A stretch of 64,000 nucleotides of DNA. Origin: Gammaproteobacteria bacterium. GTDB taxonomy: Bacteria > Pseudomonadota > Gammaproteobacteria > Steroidobacterales > Steroidobacteraceae. A program made the position numbers and the translations under genes. The notes under the pieces were generated by a model. That model was not told where the DNA came from and did no database searches. It saw only the letters and a program-made list of their open reading frames with translations. Positions 9,401-17,180 of this stretch are shown here, in pieces. Every line of letters begins with the position of its first letter. The first letter of the stretch is position 1. The stretch lies in assembly GCA_021773365.1 (NCBI GenBank), contig JAJFKF010000035.1:50130-114129 (forward strand), written 5' to 3'.

Positions 9401-10597
9401 CCGGACGATCCGGCCCTCGCCCTGCAGCAACAGCTGGTGCAGTCGTACCAGGCCGCGCTTTCGCGCCAGTCCGGTGCCGCGTCGATGCTGTCGATGGGAA
9501 GGATGGCGCGTGGATCTTCCGGACTGTCGGTGATGAGTTTCAAATCCGTGTTTCCATCCAGTGCTGATGAATGGCCGCGGGCACAGGAATGGACGCAGCT
9601 GGCGGGCGAGCGGCTGGCAGGCCTGATCGGGCAGGGTGCCGTGGCGCGGGAGATGGCCTTGCAGGTGCTGGCGCTGGTAACGCTGCGGCAGCATCAGATG
9701 GGTGCAAACGATGCGGTGAGCGCGTCCGCGCACCGCCTGGCGGAACTGCTGGCGCCTTATGACTCCGTCACCCAGCCAACGGCGACACTCGTGATCGCCG
9801 TCCTGGAACACACGCAGGCTCCGATCGATGTCGCCATGCTGCGGGGGTTGATCGAGCAGCGCCGCATCGACGTGCGCCTGATCGGACCGGCCCTGCGGCG
9901 GGTGGAAAACGCCGATGGAGCTGCGCAGGCGTTCGCGCTGGGCCAACTGGCGGTGGCGTATTCGCAGGAGCCGAACCTGCTGCAGACCATGAAGAAACTG
10001 GCTGACGCCGCGGGCAAGCCGGAACTGGTGCAGGTCTATATCGATCTGGAGAAAAAATCGGCGCAGGCGCGCGAGGTTCTGGCCAGCGGCAAGGATGTGA
10101 AGACCGCTGCTGCGGCAGCCGAAGCGCTGAACACGGGCGAGTCCGGCTCCGGTCCCGCCATCGGCGAAGGCCTGGAACTGAAATTCACTGCCGTCGACGG
10201 CCGCGCGGTGGACCTGGCGCAGCTGAAGGGCAAGGTGGTGCTGGTGGATTTCTGGGCCACCTGGTGCGGACCGTGTATTGCCGAACTGCCCAATCTCAAG
10301 CGCACCTACGAGACCTGGAATGCCCGTGGGTTTGAGGTCATCGGTATCTCGCTGGACCGCTCCAACGATGAGGAGAAGCTTAAGGACTTCGTGGCCAAGA
10401 ACAACATGCCCTGGCCGCAGCACTTCGACGGCAAGTACTGGAAAAACGAGATCGCGGTGAAAAATGGCATCAACGCCATTCCCGCCGCCTGGCTGTTCGA
10501 CCAGGAGGGCAAGCTGGTCACCAAGAACGCGCGCGGCAAGACGCTGGAAGAAGAAGTGGCGCGTTTGCTGGGACAGACCACCGCCTCCACCAAGTAG
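3446..10597 (+). CDS. Giant exported TPR-like repeat protein with C-terminal thioredoxin domain
   Basis: The protein has 2,383 residues from the ATG at 3446. The frame is open further upstream, but this start gives a clean signal peptide (hydrophobic core LSLALTLTLAAGAVCA, residues about 11-28). Residues about 40-2200 are almost entirely helical, with many degenerate TPR-like repeats (for example AEDLYTRAL, RAVDRTGEANLVEQ). They include a Met-rich hydrophobic stretch near residues 1427-1457 and an acidic stretch DEDEDELDDFF. Residues about 2240-2380 are a TlpA/ResA-type thioredoxin fold with WCGPC at 2273-2277 and a cis-Pro region (INAIPAAWLF). Both cysteines are present, so thiol-disulphide exchange in the periplasm is likely. 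The helical part probably forms a large scaffold. The upstream membrane-protein fragment ends 14 bases before it. The substrate is unknown. Confidence 0.85.
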   Translation: MNDMIHFRGFSLSLALTLTLAAGAVCAAAPQAQLESLVATRQIDFATVDPLYRESMMRDGSLDEVLAQLQAMSKESVRSRRERSNALLIVSHLQWRFGLRQDAQNTIEEALKIETSADLALQQARLLEAAGELQQSQRWYDQAFALTSDKTRKENIRLRMTFVAVGQQNIEALVRLAQSRDRDFRNRAAVALAVLSHYDEAAGLYQVYGEGSDRFRQHLRLAQWALEAGDASGAQEEAWKAVQVATLDRDQRYALSVLVDAYEKDNTLEKLLQRFERKGKLSADEQDIRIDLLQKLGRYDEAIRLFNESGRTDITPASRRQLLRMYSDAGQTGQMVIEYKKLIAAEPEQAAWSEGLAQHLMEQSDRAGAMQVWQSFIDHNTHAGALMAGAEAMARFGFDELSVAATEKVIAVEPAATSEALLFRFELAMRRGRTAEAEAVLATMNRTLPPDAVDRVDLADAYERIKKPQEALQVMSALDSARKGGLGTDERMRMAWLYDSTGQRDKAIEVWKGLWNGQVPEAFRRLVEDRLVTLAAETGSLGDLAVELETKLAEGTATKKDSGLLIRIYTDTNDSASAIEVIREYFKSAGRDAADVESLREQANVYRALGRPKAYEAITRKLLVSDPENKVDYLQFLVLNQLESGAEATKESNEQLMQWLGQLRGTGGAAAGAEFEAGIMVLAGLEDRAIATYRNALAENPDHSDNYLLLADLLKKRGKEADAIGALQYLIETADQDDAFIVGVDGILNMKPRDKSIIEWAQRRVLERLTARDDKLYLYELLGELAEGSGDTNMYFSALENSLAYANSRRSNVLRELIVASAQKSPMNAMMGIGAAGAPDPQRNLRYSRRLVSLGEELPPEIYTDMGRAFLKMGDAENAADAFNRAVDRTGEANLVEQTGDLFMNEGFNRQASTQYQKALIADADNAAVMRKLAEVRVRQGASDEAEDLYTRALMNVLQGLTQEIEQVGQGAAPAFDTTVTYEYRENYIWLLSGFLFTLPSDPARFAMVERGFDDLLSQSMKNVSGLAPKPLAYYPRLKAYSMFVREAALRSGRTELADAMDSRLLRYFGNDTALVAELTRQRREWGLPASAVRLAAQARGSGPADVSSGDDLSFEAVLPSRMAATQALGRQDYELAIGLARYNKDQALVLTVYRDWAKAALTDTRVLTREMMSQGERALNVVSVLGDARGKLDTAGFASLSRYVIDLARGRPEYQRKLLYGGGMQRLFKGGGDDSSLLLAMEKAAGRTFMSDEELGDLLNAPAVPSQQGAMGGGTFDLAYVQNRLSGADLIDLLERAVGADEDDYARRGMIVPLTTAALSKPLNAQQSGRLLDVIRKSAQAQKTGRGFDPMNYVMQLQRGGWSAQIAPANISIVEQIDDFLATTYPKQFTAGALKIDSLIAEGREREALPLIVEVALGRGATGGNSRIMAMGMAVAIMMPMSSATSASANADMSGPVTQYLQQHAATLFGEHRAEFVALVQAKEKELGLTPATFALLMAVEDADPQSNPQRRRQWLESMAARYPDKEPVLAALARDYGSQGYVDQQIKTLERLTALAPRKVEYRKELFQLWKQLGNPVNAVASANGRIADVTQTPDSGRQAMRSAMRNQSALQRPVVAGPVEQVVALENGGSADEARLGLRSLLHQLPPAGGGYDAMRMQYAELFGLDWQVPEPAREAAADEDEDELDDFFMPSGRRSAVPTIEALSRDEKTRNPYTRDEKFLDKLTDYEFSIAEFEAQIRTLRPQDIDDEYLMYALLADAYDKHGRLQQVLSGLTAKVQTGAASGKERVLWLELLCRASQVDAAAQLPLVEKTVGAVGGVDGYEQLLLARLYAHAGNQTRAADIYAATVMSGGLDIRRMYGESAPTLLTVSGLYVDASEHLGAAALDRFAGMLLQIVQPPNEVAAAAGVYEQFVVWMLEQTPQSPVLQAQVQTLINAAAASGKWSPETYLQAATLLARRGEHETALKMLALSLREPVAAAQANPDDPALALQQQLVQSYQAALSRQSGAASMLSMGRMARGSSGLSVMSFKSVFPSSADEWPRAQEWTQLAGERLAGLIGQGAVAREMALQVLALVTLRQHQMGANDAVSASAHRLAELLAPYDSVTQPTATLVIAVLEHTQAPIDVAMLRGLIEQRRIDVRLIGPALRRVENADGAAQAFALGQLAVAYSQEPNLLQTMKKLADAAGKPELVQVYIDLEKKSAQAREVLASGKDVKTAAAAAEALNTGESGSGPAIGEGLELKFTAVDGRAVDLAQLKGKVVLVDFWATWCGPCIAELPNLKRTYETWNARGFEVIGISLDRSNDEEKLKDFVAKNNMPWPQHFDGKYWKNEIAVKNGINAIPAAWLFDQEGKLVTKNARGKTLEEEVARLLGQTTASTK

Positions 10598-10636
10598 CTG
10601 TTTTCAGACGATATTCTGAGAATGCGTAAATAAATC

Positions 10637-10663
10637 GCGGGCCGGGGGTATCTCCCGGTCCGC
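10637..10663. terminator. GC-rich hairpin after the giant repeat gene
   Basis: Arms at 10637-10646 and 10654-10663 pair over ten bases with one wobble, around a 7-base loop. On the plus strand no T-run follows. On the minus strand the hairpin is followed by ATTTATTT, so it could end transcripts coming from the fragments at 10680-11196. Confidence 0.35.
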
Positions 10664-10679
10664 AAATCGCTCTATAGAC

Positions 10680-10844
10680 TCCGTGGAGAACCTCTCTTCG
10701 GAGCCAACCCCGTTGCTGGACGACAAACGTGCCTTCGTCGCCGACCTCGCCGCCAGCCATGGCGAGCGGTTGCGCCGTTTTCTGCGCACGCTCCAGGTGT
10801 TCGATGATCTGCTGCTCACGCTCGGTCAACGCTTCGTTCGTCAT
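10680..10844 (-). pseudogene. Possible transposase accessory (IS66-type OrfA-like) fragment
   Basis: The minus strand encodes MTNEALTEREQQIIEHLER, a short N-terminal helix pattern resembling accessory proteins of IS66-family elements that start with a TEREQ-x-x-x-EH motif. The reading frame continues but soon runs into the 3' end of the giant repeat gene on the other strand, so no full gene exists. No terminal inverted repeats or transposase were found around it. The assignment is tentative; it may be a random open stretch. Confidence 0.3.
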
Positions 10845-10884
10845 ATCGCCTCCAGCCATTGGAGGCAGCAGGATGCGCGGGGTA

Positions 10885-11196
10885 TCAGGTCACCGGATGA
10901 GAGTCGGCTGCATCCACGATCTTTTTCTTGAGGTCATCGAGTGGCAGGGGGGAATCTTCCCCGTACTTCTTTCCCTCGATGCCAAGCGTGAATCTGTTGG
11001 CCGGTCCATCCTGAAGGACGTCCACCCCGCCTTGGTGGGTTGATTTCATGAGGCGGAAGCGCTGGCCGGTGAGCGCCTCCAGCAGGTCGCGCACGAATCC
11101 TTCGAACCCCTCGCTGCCCGTTGCCTTCAGCTTGAGAAGGGCCGCAATGAGCGGATTTTGATCCGCTGCTTTTCTCTTTTGCTTCTGCTTGTCCAT
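10885..11196 (-). pseudogene. N-terminal Mrr-like restriction-nuclease domain fragment (103 aa)
   Basis: The ATG at 11196 starts a 103-residue protein: a basic N-terminal tail (MDKQKQKRK), a helix (GFEGFVRDLLEALTGQRF), then a GGVDVLQDG turn and IEGKKYGEDSPL. The spacing of D in GGVD and E-x-K in IEGKKYG matches the PD-(D/E)xK nuclease core of Mrr-type restriction endonucleases. Larger defence proteins (for example STAND-type NTPases of the Avs kind) often carry such a domain at their N terminus, followed by NTPase and sensor domains. Here the frame stops right after the core, so the gene is either a stand-alone mini-nuclease or, more likely, the remaining N terminus of a longer defence gene. 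The core residues look intact. Confidence 0.55.
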
Positions 11197-11423
11197 AGGG
11201 TGCGTTTGCGGTCGATCAGGTCGCGTCGCGGAGAAACAGAAAGTGTGGGTTGGAGGCCATAGTCGGGAACCGTGCACCGCGGATGGTGTGCTGCAGGGGC
11301 GTCAAACAATGCCTATGAGCGCATTGCTGCTTCAAGGTCCTGCTATGCATATGGTTAGCGCGAATCGATGCCAATGTTCCAAATGCGATACTCAGCGTTT
11401 TCTGAAAGGGATTGAGTCCATTC

Positions 11424-11666
11424 ATGAATAATACCTACTTTGGGCTCCTGGCCGAATTCAGCGAGGCTAATATTCCGCTGAGTAAAGTAGCATCTAAATA
11501 CTTTGGTCTCGGCCCCAGTGAGGCGAAACGACGGGCCGCCGCGAAGATGTTGCCGTGTACTGCGTTTAGACTCGGCGGACAGAAGTCGCCTTGGCTTGTG
11601 AGTGCTATCGATCTTGCGCAGTTGATCGATAGGATGCGGCACCAAGCAGGAGCATTTGCTGGATAG
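11424..11666 (+). CDS. PrtN-like pyocin activator / phage derepression protein
   Basis: The product is an 80-residue protein starting MNNTYFGLLAEF, followed by a winged-helix-like segment (IPLSKVASKYFGL, then AFRLGGQKSPWLVSAIDLAQLID). The order and motifs match PrtN of Pseudomonas, which switches on pyocin genes, and small related activators carried by prophages. The TTG at 11412 would add four residues, but the ATG at 11424 aligns with the usual PrtN N terminus. AAGGGA at 11406-11411 is rather far upstream for a ribosome site. No pyocin tail, lysis or phage structural genes are present, so the gene is an orphan or acts on genes elsewhere. Confidence 0.65.
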   Translation: MNNTYFGLLAEFSEANIPLSKVASKYFGLGPSEAKRRAAAKMLPCTAFRLGGQKSPWLVSAIDLAQLIDRMRHQAGAFAG

Positions 11667-11978
11667 ATGTTTTGAGTTCTGCTTTCCGCGGTATTTCTGA
11701 GTGATTGCGGGTTTTTCGCGTGTATATTTGATTGTCGACCCAATGAATACTGTTATGAAAATATCTAGCGTGCCCAATAAGTTATCTCATTTATTGTGCA
11801 CTGCACCTATGATGGATGGGATCGATGCTGTCAAATCTCACAATCGCATCAAGCACGTGGATCCCGCGCAAATCGCTTGCCCTCTCTTTGTTCCCATGCG
11901 TGAGCGAGGTTTTGTGCTGGCGCCAAGGAAGCGTTTGCGCGGTGTATACCGCATGTAAACGTTGCCGCCAGAGCAGCG
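11667..11978. other. Intergenic stretch without recognisable gene
   Basis: This is a 312-base, relatively AT-rich stretch between the PrtN-like gene and the convergent fecR gene. An 85-codon open frame (11701-11958, plus) has no recognisable motif and no convincing ribosome site. The lower GC agrees with recently acquired DNA. No repeat or RNA structure stands out. Confidence 0.4.
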
Positions 11979-12998
11979 CTATTCGGTCCGGGCGTGAATC
12001 ACCACGGTATTGCCCGTGCGCTCGAACCGCAGGTCCTGGCGTTGCTCGAGGAACTTCAGCAACTGCTCCGGCATATCCGCATCGAATACTCCGTTGAGGC
12101 GCCGCTCCCCGATCTGCGAGTCCGCGATCCGGATCCGGGTGGTGCTGTAACGATTGAACTCCCTCGCCACCTCAAACAAGGTGGCGCGTCGGAAGTCGAG
12201 CTGCCGCTGCCGCCATGCGGTGGCCTGGGCGATTTCAGCGGTCTCATTCTTAACGACGCTTCGATCTTTGAGTAACTGCGCAGTCTCTCCCTGGACCAGA
12301 GGCACCGGGATTGCATCTGTTGCGACCTGAACCTTGCCTTCCACCACCGACACGGTGGTGCGCGCATCCTGTCGATAGACATTGAACTGCGTGCCGAGGG
12401 CCTGCACCGTGGCATCGCCCACCAGCACACGGAAGGGCCTGTCCGGATCACGCGCCACGACAAAGAACGCCTCGCCCTCCAGAAGATCGATATCGCGCCC
12501 TTCATCTGAATAATGAACCTTCACCTGCGAACGGGTATTGAGATGGATAACCGAACCGTCTGTCAGCTTGACCGAGCGTTGCTCGCCGATCTGTGTGCGA
12601 TAGTCGGAGTTGCCCGAGATCAGCGTAAACGACGCATAGCCGACAAGCCCGACCGCCAGGCTCGCGGCCATTGCCCACCCCAGCCGGCGCCGGGGTGCCG
12701 GCGAGCGCGAAGTGTGCATTTGCGGGCGAGGCTCGAGCGGCAGGATGTTTGCAACGGCGGCTGCGGCTGATGATTTCCGGCAATCCTCGATCAGCGCCTC
12801 GATATCGACGGCCTCCGGCAGATCGATCTCGTTCAGCTGGCGGTCGAGCACCGTCACTTCAAGGAACGCCTGCACATGGTCGCGAGACTGTTCGCACCAT
12901 TCGAGAAACGCCTTGCGGCATTGCGTGCTTTCGTCCTCTTCCAGCCGCAACAGCCATTGCAGCGCCTGTTCCTGTATTTTTGTCGGTACCGTCTCCAT
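11979..12998 (-). CDS. FecR-family anti-sigma / sigma regulator
   Basis: The product has 339 residues from the ATG at 12998, one base after the stop of the upstream sigma factor gene. An N-terminal cytoplasmic helical domain (QALQWLLRLEEDES, DUF4880 type) is followed by one transmembrane helix (WAMAASLAVGLVGYASFTLI). A periplasmic FecR domain comes next (IGEQRSVKLTDGSVIHLNT and GEAFFVVARDPDRPF), then a C-terminal STN-like domain (RRATLFEVAREFNRYS, LRFERTGNTVVI). FecR proteins pass the receptor's periplasmic signal to the cytoplasmic sigma factor. The divergent TBDR at 13698 carries the matching N-terminal STN domain, so the three genes form one signalling set. Confidence 0.93.
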   Translation of the reverse strand: METVPTKIQEQALQWLLRLEEDESTQCRKAFLEWCEQSRDHVQAFLEVTVLDRQLNEIDLPEAVDIEALIEDCRKSSAAAAVANILPLEPRPQMHTSRSPAPRRRLGWAMAASLAVGLVGYASFTLISGNSDYRTQIGEQRSVKLTDGSVIHLNTRSQVKVHYSDEGRDIDLLEGEAFFVVARDPDRPFRVLVGDATVQALGTQFNVYRQDARTTVSVVEGKVQVATDAIPVPLVQGETAQLLKDRSVVKNETAEIAQATAWRQRQLDFRRATLFEVAREFNRYSTTRIRIADSQIGERRLNGVFDADMPEQLLKFLEQRQDLRFERTGNTVVIHARTE

Positions 12999-12999
12999 C

Positions 13000-13536
13000 T
13001 CAGGGCTCCCTGAACTGCGACTTGAAGTGCGCCATGGCGCGGATGAGATATCGCTGCACGGTTTTCTTCGTGAGGCCGAGCTCGCGCGCAATCTCATCGG
13101 GCGTCAACCCATAGCGCTTGCGCAGCAACAGACAGGCCTGGTAGTTCTTCGGCAGGCCTTGCAGCAGCCGTTGCGTCTCGCGCGCGAAATGCATGCGGTG
13201 GGCGAGGTCGCCCTGGCTTTCGTCGGGAGTGCGGGCGCTGGCGTCATCCAGCAGTTCGGAATTGTAGACCACGGGGTTTTTGCGGTCCCGCAGCCGCAAC
13301 TCATGCGCGATGTTGCGCGCAATCCGGTACATGAATCCCTGTGGATTCTGAATGACCTCATCGCGCGGCAACTGCAGGAGACGCAGATAGACGCTCTGCG
13401 CCAGGTCGCGGGCGTCTTCCGCGCTCGCCGCCCGGCGGCCGAGGAAACGCTCCAGCTCCGGGCCGTATTCCTCATAGACCCTGCGAGCGAGATCAGCCGG
13501 CGAGCGTTGTTCCAATGTATTCAATGAGTTAAGCAC
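13000..13536 (-). CDS. ECF RNA polymerase sigma factor, FecI type
   Basis: The product has 178 residues with sigma region 2 (EDARDLAQSVYLRLLQLPRDE, with the PQGFMYRIARNIAHELRLRD stretch) and region 4 (LPKNYQACLLLRKRYGLTPDEIA followed by GLTKKTVQRYLIRAMAHF). Region 3 is absent, as expected for ECF factors. The start is a GTG at 13536 with only a weak ribosome site, so a slightly downstream start is possible. It is followed at one base by fecR and is divergent from a TBDR gene, the classic FecI-FecR-receptor layout. It probably directs transcription of that receptor when the ligand is bound. Confidence 0.92.
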   Translation of the reverse strand: MLNSLNTLEQRSPADLARRVYEEYGPELERFLGRRAASAEDARDLAQSVYLRLLQLPRDEVIQNPQGFMYRIARNIAHELRLRDRKNPVVYNSELLDDASARTPDESQGDLAHRMHFARETQRLLQGLPKNYQACLLLRKRYGLTPDEIARELGLTKKTVQRYLIRAMAHFKSQFREP

Positions 13537-13590
13537 TGCAGTTGGTGGAAATCGACTTCCCCTGGTCCCCTAGACATATCGAGCCGGGCC

Positions 13591-13635
13591 AAATAGGAAC
13601 ACCAATCGAAGCAGGATTCCGGCGCGTTCCTATTT
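13591..13635. promoter_or_regulatory. Perfect 10-bp inverted repeat with GGAAC motifs in the divergent sigma/TBDR promoter region
   Basis: AAATAGGAAC at 13591-13600 and its exact complement at 13626-13635 face each other in the 161-base gap between the sigma factor and the receptor. GGAAC is the usual -35 core of ECF promoters. One copy points to the receptor and the other to the sigma gene, which suggests face-to-face ECF promoters or an operator for a regulator dimer. No clear -10 could be assigned. Confidence 0.4.
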
Positions 13636-13697
13636 TGCACCGCCCGATGCGTCTAGGCGATGAGAGCGTCGTTCGGCGTAACATTGGGGACACAAAA

Positions 13698-16600
13698 ATG
13701 TTGCTACGCAATTTCCTGCTGTCGATCGGATTGCTCGCCATGGCGGCGGTCGGGGAAGCCCAGAGCCTGCCATCGGCGCCGGTATCCCTGAACATTCCCA
13801 AACAGGCGCTGGGTGATGCGTTGAACGAATTCGCACGTCAGGCCCAGCTGCACGTGGCGTTCTATTCAACGGAGAGCGAGGGTTTTACGTCGCCGCCCTT
13901 GTCTGGTACCTATACGCCACAAGATGCGCTGACAAAGCTGCTGGAGAACACATCGCTCACCTACAGCGTGATCGATGCACGCACAGTGGCTGTCATGAGC
14001 AAGGAGAAGGCGGCACTAAAGGGCAAGGAAACTGCCCAGGCGATGCGGGAAGAAGGACTGCGGCTCGTGCAGGAGCAGTCCGCGGCATCGATGCAAATGG
14101 CTCGCGCTGAAAATGCTCAGACCGGCACATCCTCCGGATCCTCTGCGGAATCGGCGGATCAGGGCGAACAGGATTCGACGGGTATTCCGGAAATCCTCGT
14201 CAAGGGCAACCGCTCGCTCAATTCGGACGTCAAACGCAGCGAGGACGCGCCGCAGCCCTACGTGATTTTCGACCGCGAGGAAATCCAGCGCTCGCAGGCC
14301 GTGACGGTGGATGAGTTCCTCAAGACGCGGCTGCCCATGAATACAACCGCGGCGGGTAACTCGCAAAGTACGGTCAACGCCTCCACAACCTCCGGCATCA
14401 ATCTGCGTGGCCTGGGGGAGAACCAGACATTGATCCTGGTCGATGGCCGGCGCATGCCGGGCATTGCCCGGCAGGTCGCCCCGGGCCAGCCGGATCTGAA
14501 CGGCATTCCATTGTCGGCCATCGAGCGGATAGAGGTGCTGCCGTCCACCGCCGGCGGTATCTATGGCGGCGGCGCCACCGGCGGTGTCATCAATGTGATT
14601 TTGCGCCGTGATTTTCGCGGCATCGAAGTGTCCGCGGCCTATGCCAACACTTTTGACAGTGACGTGGCCAACATGAGAATCGACGCCACCGCCGGTTTCA
14701 GCCTGGAGCAGGGGCGTACGCAGGTGACCATCACAGCCACGCGTACCGAGGGTAATTCGCTGCTGGCCGGCGATCGCGATTTTCAGGTGCGCGCGATCGA
14801 ACGGGTGAATGAGAATAATCCCGCCGCATTTACCGCGCTGACCACTCCGCCGCTCGGCGCTACACCCAATATCCGCGGCGTGGGGGGCGCGTTGCTGCAG
14901 CTGAAGCCTGAGTACGGTGGTGCGGCACTGGGCAAAGCCACCACCTATATTCCATTCGGATACGCCGGACCTCAGTCGGACAGCGGGGCGGCGCTGGTGG
15001 CCAATGCCGGAAAATACAATCTCGCCCTTCCGGGCGGCCCATTGGGCCTGGGGCGGGGTCTCATCGCCGTGCCCTCCATGGAGTCGGCCTCCTTGAATGT
15101 GCGGCGGGAGTTCGGCCAGCGGGTGGATGCCTATCTGGACGTCTCCACACTGGGAAACGACGGCATCACCTATTACGGCAACCTGCCGACCTCAGTGACC
15201 CTGTCGCAATATGCACCGAATAATCCTTTCCTCCAGGCGATCACGGTCAGTTTCCCCTCACCCGGCGAGTCGGAACCGAGCATTTCCGAATCCTCGACCG
15301 TGCGCGTCAATGCAGGGCTCATTGCCCGCCTGCCTCATAGCTGGTCGGCCGGGGTGGACTATGGCTGGAGCCGATCGCGTTTTGCGCAGATCAGTACCTC
15401 GTCGATCATCGACCTCGTCGGCACCTGCGTGATGGCGCGCGGAGTGGCGGCGAATGTCATTTACACCGGCTTCACCACACCCTGCGCAGCCGGTGACTCG
15501 CGCCCCGCATTGAACGTGCTGCAGGAAGCAACCACCTTTCCGCTGGACCTTGGACCTTATCGCGCGATCACGCCCAATCAGTTCATTGGACCCGCGGACA
15601 CGGTGCTGAAGAATGCAGCGCTGCGCCTCTCCGGACCCACAGTGCACCTGCCCGGCGGGCCCTTGAGCCTTTCAGTCCTCCTTGAGCGCCGCGAGGAAGT
15701 CGGCAAGGAAGTCATTAATACATTCCTGAGTCCCAATGATCTACGCACCAATCGCTGGCCCGAGCGCTCCCAGGAGGTGGATTCCTACTACATCGAGGCA
15801 AGGGCGCCTCTGATTTCACGGGAAAACGCGATGATCTTCGCGCAGGGACTGGAACTGCAGGCCTCGATGAGGCGGGACCGATACATAACGACCGGTGCCA
15901 ACGTGCTCGCCAGCTCGGTGCCTCTTGGCACTCCGTTGCCACCGGTGAGTAGCCCGGTGAGCGGCGAGGTCGCGTCCACCGACTATACGGTCGGTCTGAG
16001 ATACGCGCCGATGCAGGATCTGACCTTGAGGGCGAGCTTTGGCACCGGATTTCTGCCGCCCAGCATTTCGCAGTTGGTTCCGATCGTTACCAGCGCCAGC
16101 TTTTCCCTGGGCAACGATCCGAAACGCGGGGGTACTCCGATCTATGTCGGAACCCCGTATGTCTGGCTTCTGGGCGGCAATCTGGATCTGAAGCCCGAAC
16201 AATCGGAGAGCCTGTCGGTGGGCCTGATTTTCACGCCTCGTTTTGCGCCTGATTTCAGGCTGTCCGTCGATTACACCCGGATCGACAAGAAGGATGAGAT
16301 TCAATCCCCTCAATCCCAGTTTCTGCTCGACCACGAGGATGACTTTCCGGGCCGGATCGTGCGCGGCGCCAACCTGGTCGGAGACCAGCCGGGCTGGGCC
16401 GGACCTGTCACTTCGTTCGACGCCGGCAACATCAACATCGCCAACACTTCGCTGGAGGCGTATGACATCCAGGCCGACTACACACTGGCGACGGAGAAAT
16501 CCGGAGCGTTCCGCTGGTATGCGGTAGCGACCTGGGAACGGCACTACCGGGCGCAGTCGCTGGCGAGCGCGCCGGTGGTGGAGCGCGTGGGTTTCACCGG

Positions 16601-17012
16601 CGGACCGCTGGAGTGGCGCGGAAATATCGGACTGGACTGGACGCGGGGCCCGATGTCCGTGAGCTGGAACGCGCAGTACTACCACTCCTACCTGGTCCAC
16701 ACAGCCCTTGCTCTGCCTTTGACGCCTGCACAGGCCACGCAGCGTGCGACCCTTGCCCTGAACCAGGGCTCAGACACCATCCCGAGCCAGATGTATCACG
16801 ATCTCATCGCCACCTACACCTTCGAGAGCTCCGCACGTTTCGCCGGCGGGTTGCTGGCCAACAGCTCAATCTCCTTCGGCATTCAGAACGTGTTCGATAA
16901 GTATCCGCCCGTAGTGGCGAGCACGCTTTCATACGGAGGCGGTTACAGCCCCTACGGCGATCCGCGGCTGCGGCGGTACTCGGTGAGTTTCCGCAAGAGT
17001 TTCGGCAACTGA
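13698..17012 (+). CDS. TonB-dependent receptor with N-terminal STN signalling domain
   Basis: The product has 1,104 residues from the ATG at 13698, preceded by GGGGA at a good distance. The frame is open further upstream, but this start gives a signal peptide (LLSIGLLAMAAVGEAQS). Residues about 25-90 form an STN domain (LNIPKQALGDALNEFARQAQ), the part that contacts FecR. A low-complexity linker is followed by the plug from about residue 174 (LRGLGENQTLILVDGRRMPG and GGGATGGVINVIL). The barrel runs to the C terminus (RRYSVSFRKSFGN, last residue not aromatic but F two before). It is divergent from a FecI/FecR pair and is its likely target and sensor. The transported ligand is unknown. Confidence 0.95.
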   Translation: MLLRNFLLSIGLLAMAAVGEAQSLPSAPVSLNIPKQALGDALNEFARQAQLHVAFYSTESEGFTSPPLSGTYTPQDALTKLLENTSLTYSVIDARTVAVMSKEKAALKGKETAQAMREEGLRLVQEQSAASMQMARAENAQTGTSSGSSAESADQGEQDSTGIPEILVKGNRSLNSDVKRSEDAPQPYVIFDREEIQRSQAVTVDEFLKTRLPMNTTAAGNSQSTVNASTTSGINLRGLGENQTLILVDGRRMPGIARQVAPGQPDLNGIPLSAIERIEVLPSTAGGIYGGGATGGVINVILRRDFRGIEVSAAYANTFDSDVANMRIDATAGFSLEQGRTQVTITATRTEGNSLLAGDRDFQVRAIERVNENNPAAFTALTTPPLGATPNIRGVGGALLQLKPEYGGAALGKATTYIPFGYAGPQSDSGAALVANAGKYNLALPGGPLGLGRGLIAVPSMESASLNVRREFGQRVDAYLDVSTLGNDGITYYGNLPTSVTLSQYAPNNPFLQAITVSFPSPGESEPSISESSTVRVNAGLIARLPHSWSAGVDYGWSRSRFAQISTSSIIDLVGTCVMARGVAANVIYTGFTTPCAAGDSRPALNVLQEATTFPLDLGPYRAITPNQFIGPADTVLKNAALRLSGPTVHLPGGPLSLSVLLERREEVGKEVINTFLSPNDLRTNRWPERSQEVDSYYIEARAPLISRENAMIFAQGLELQASMRRDRYITTGANVLASSVPLGTPLPPVSSPVSGEVASTDYTVGLRYAPMQDLTLRASFGTGFLPPSISQLVPIVTSASFSLGNDPKRGGTPIYVGTPYVWLLGGNLDLKPEQSESLSVGLIFTPRFAPDFRLSVDYTRIDKKDEIQSPQSQFLLDHEDDFPGRIVRGANLVGDQPGWAGPVTSFDAGNINIANTSLEAYDIQADYTLATEKSGAFRWYAVATWERHYRAQSLASAPVVERVGFTGGPLEWRGNIGLDWTRGPMSVSWNAQYYHSYLVHTALALPLTPAQATQRATLALNQGSDTIPSQMYHDLIATYTFESSARFAGGLLANSSISFGIQNVFDKYPPVVASTLSYGGGYSPYGDPRLRRYSVSFRKSFGN

Positions 17013-17180
17013 TTTAAATGCTGCGGGCGCATGGCCGATTCCGGCCGTGCTGGCGGGCGTACTGTGCGTCCCGCCAGCCACGGCCCGGACGGCGAAGGAC
17101 ACCGCACGGCCTTTCAATGAATGACGGAGTGCCGGAGGGAAACGTAGACAGGAATAGGCATCCTGTATGCACTTCCCTCC

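Noticed and set aside
11701..11958. Possible 85-aa plus-strand gene
   Set aside because: No ribosome site, motif or recognisable family; kept only as a note in the intergenic entry.
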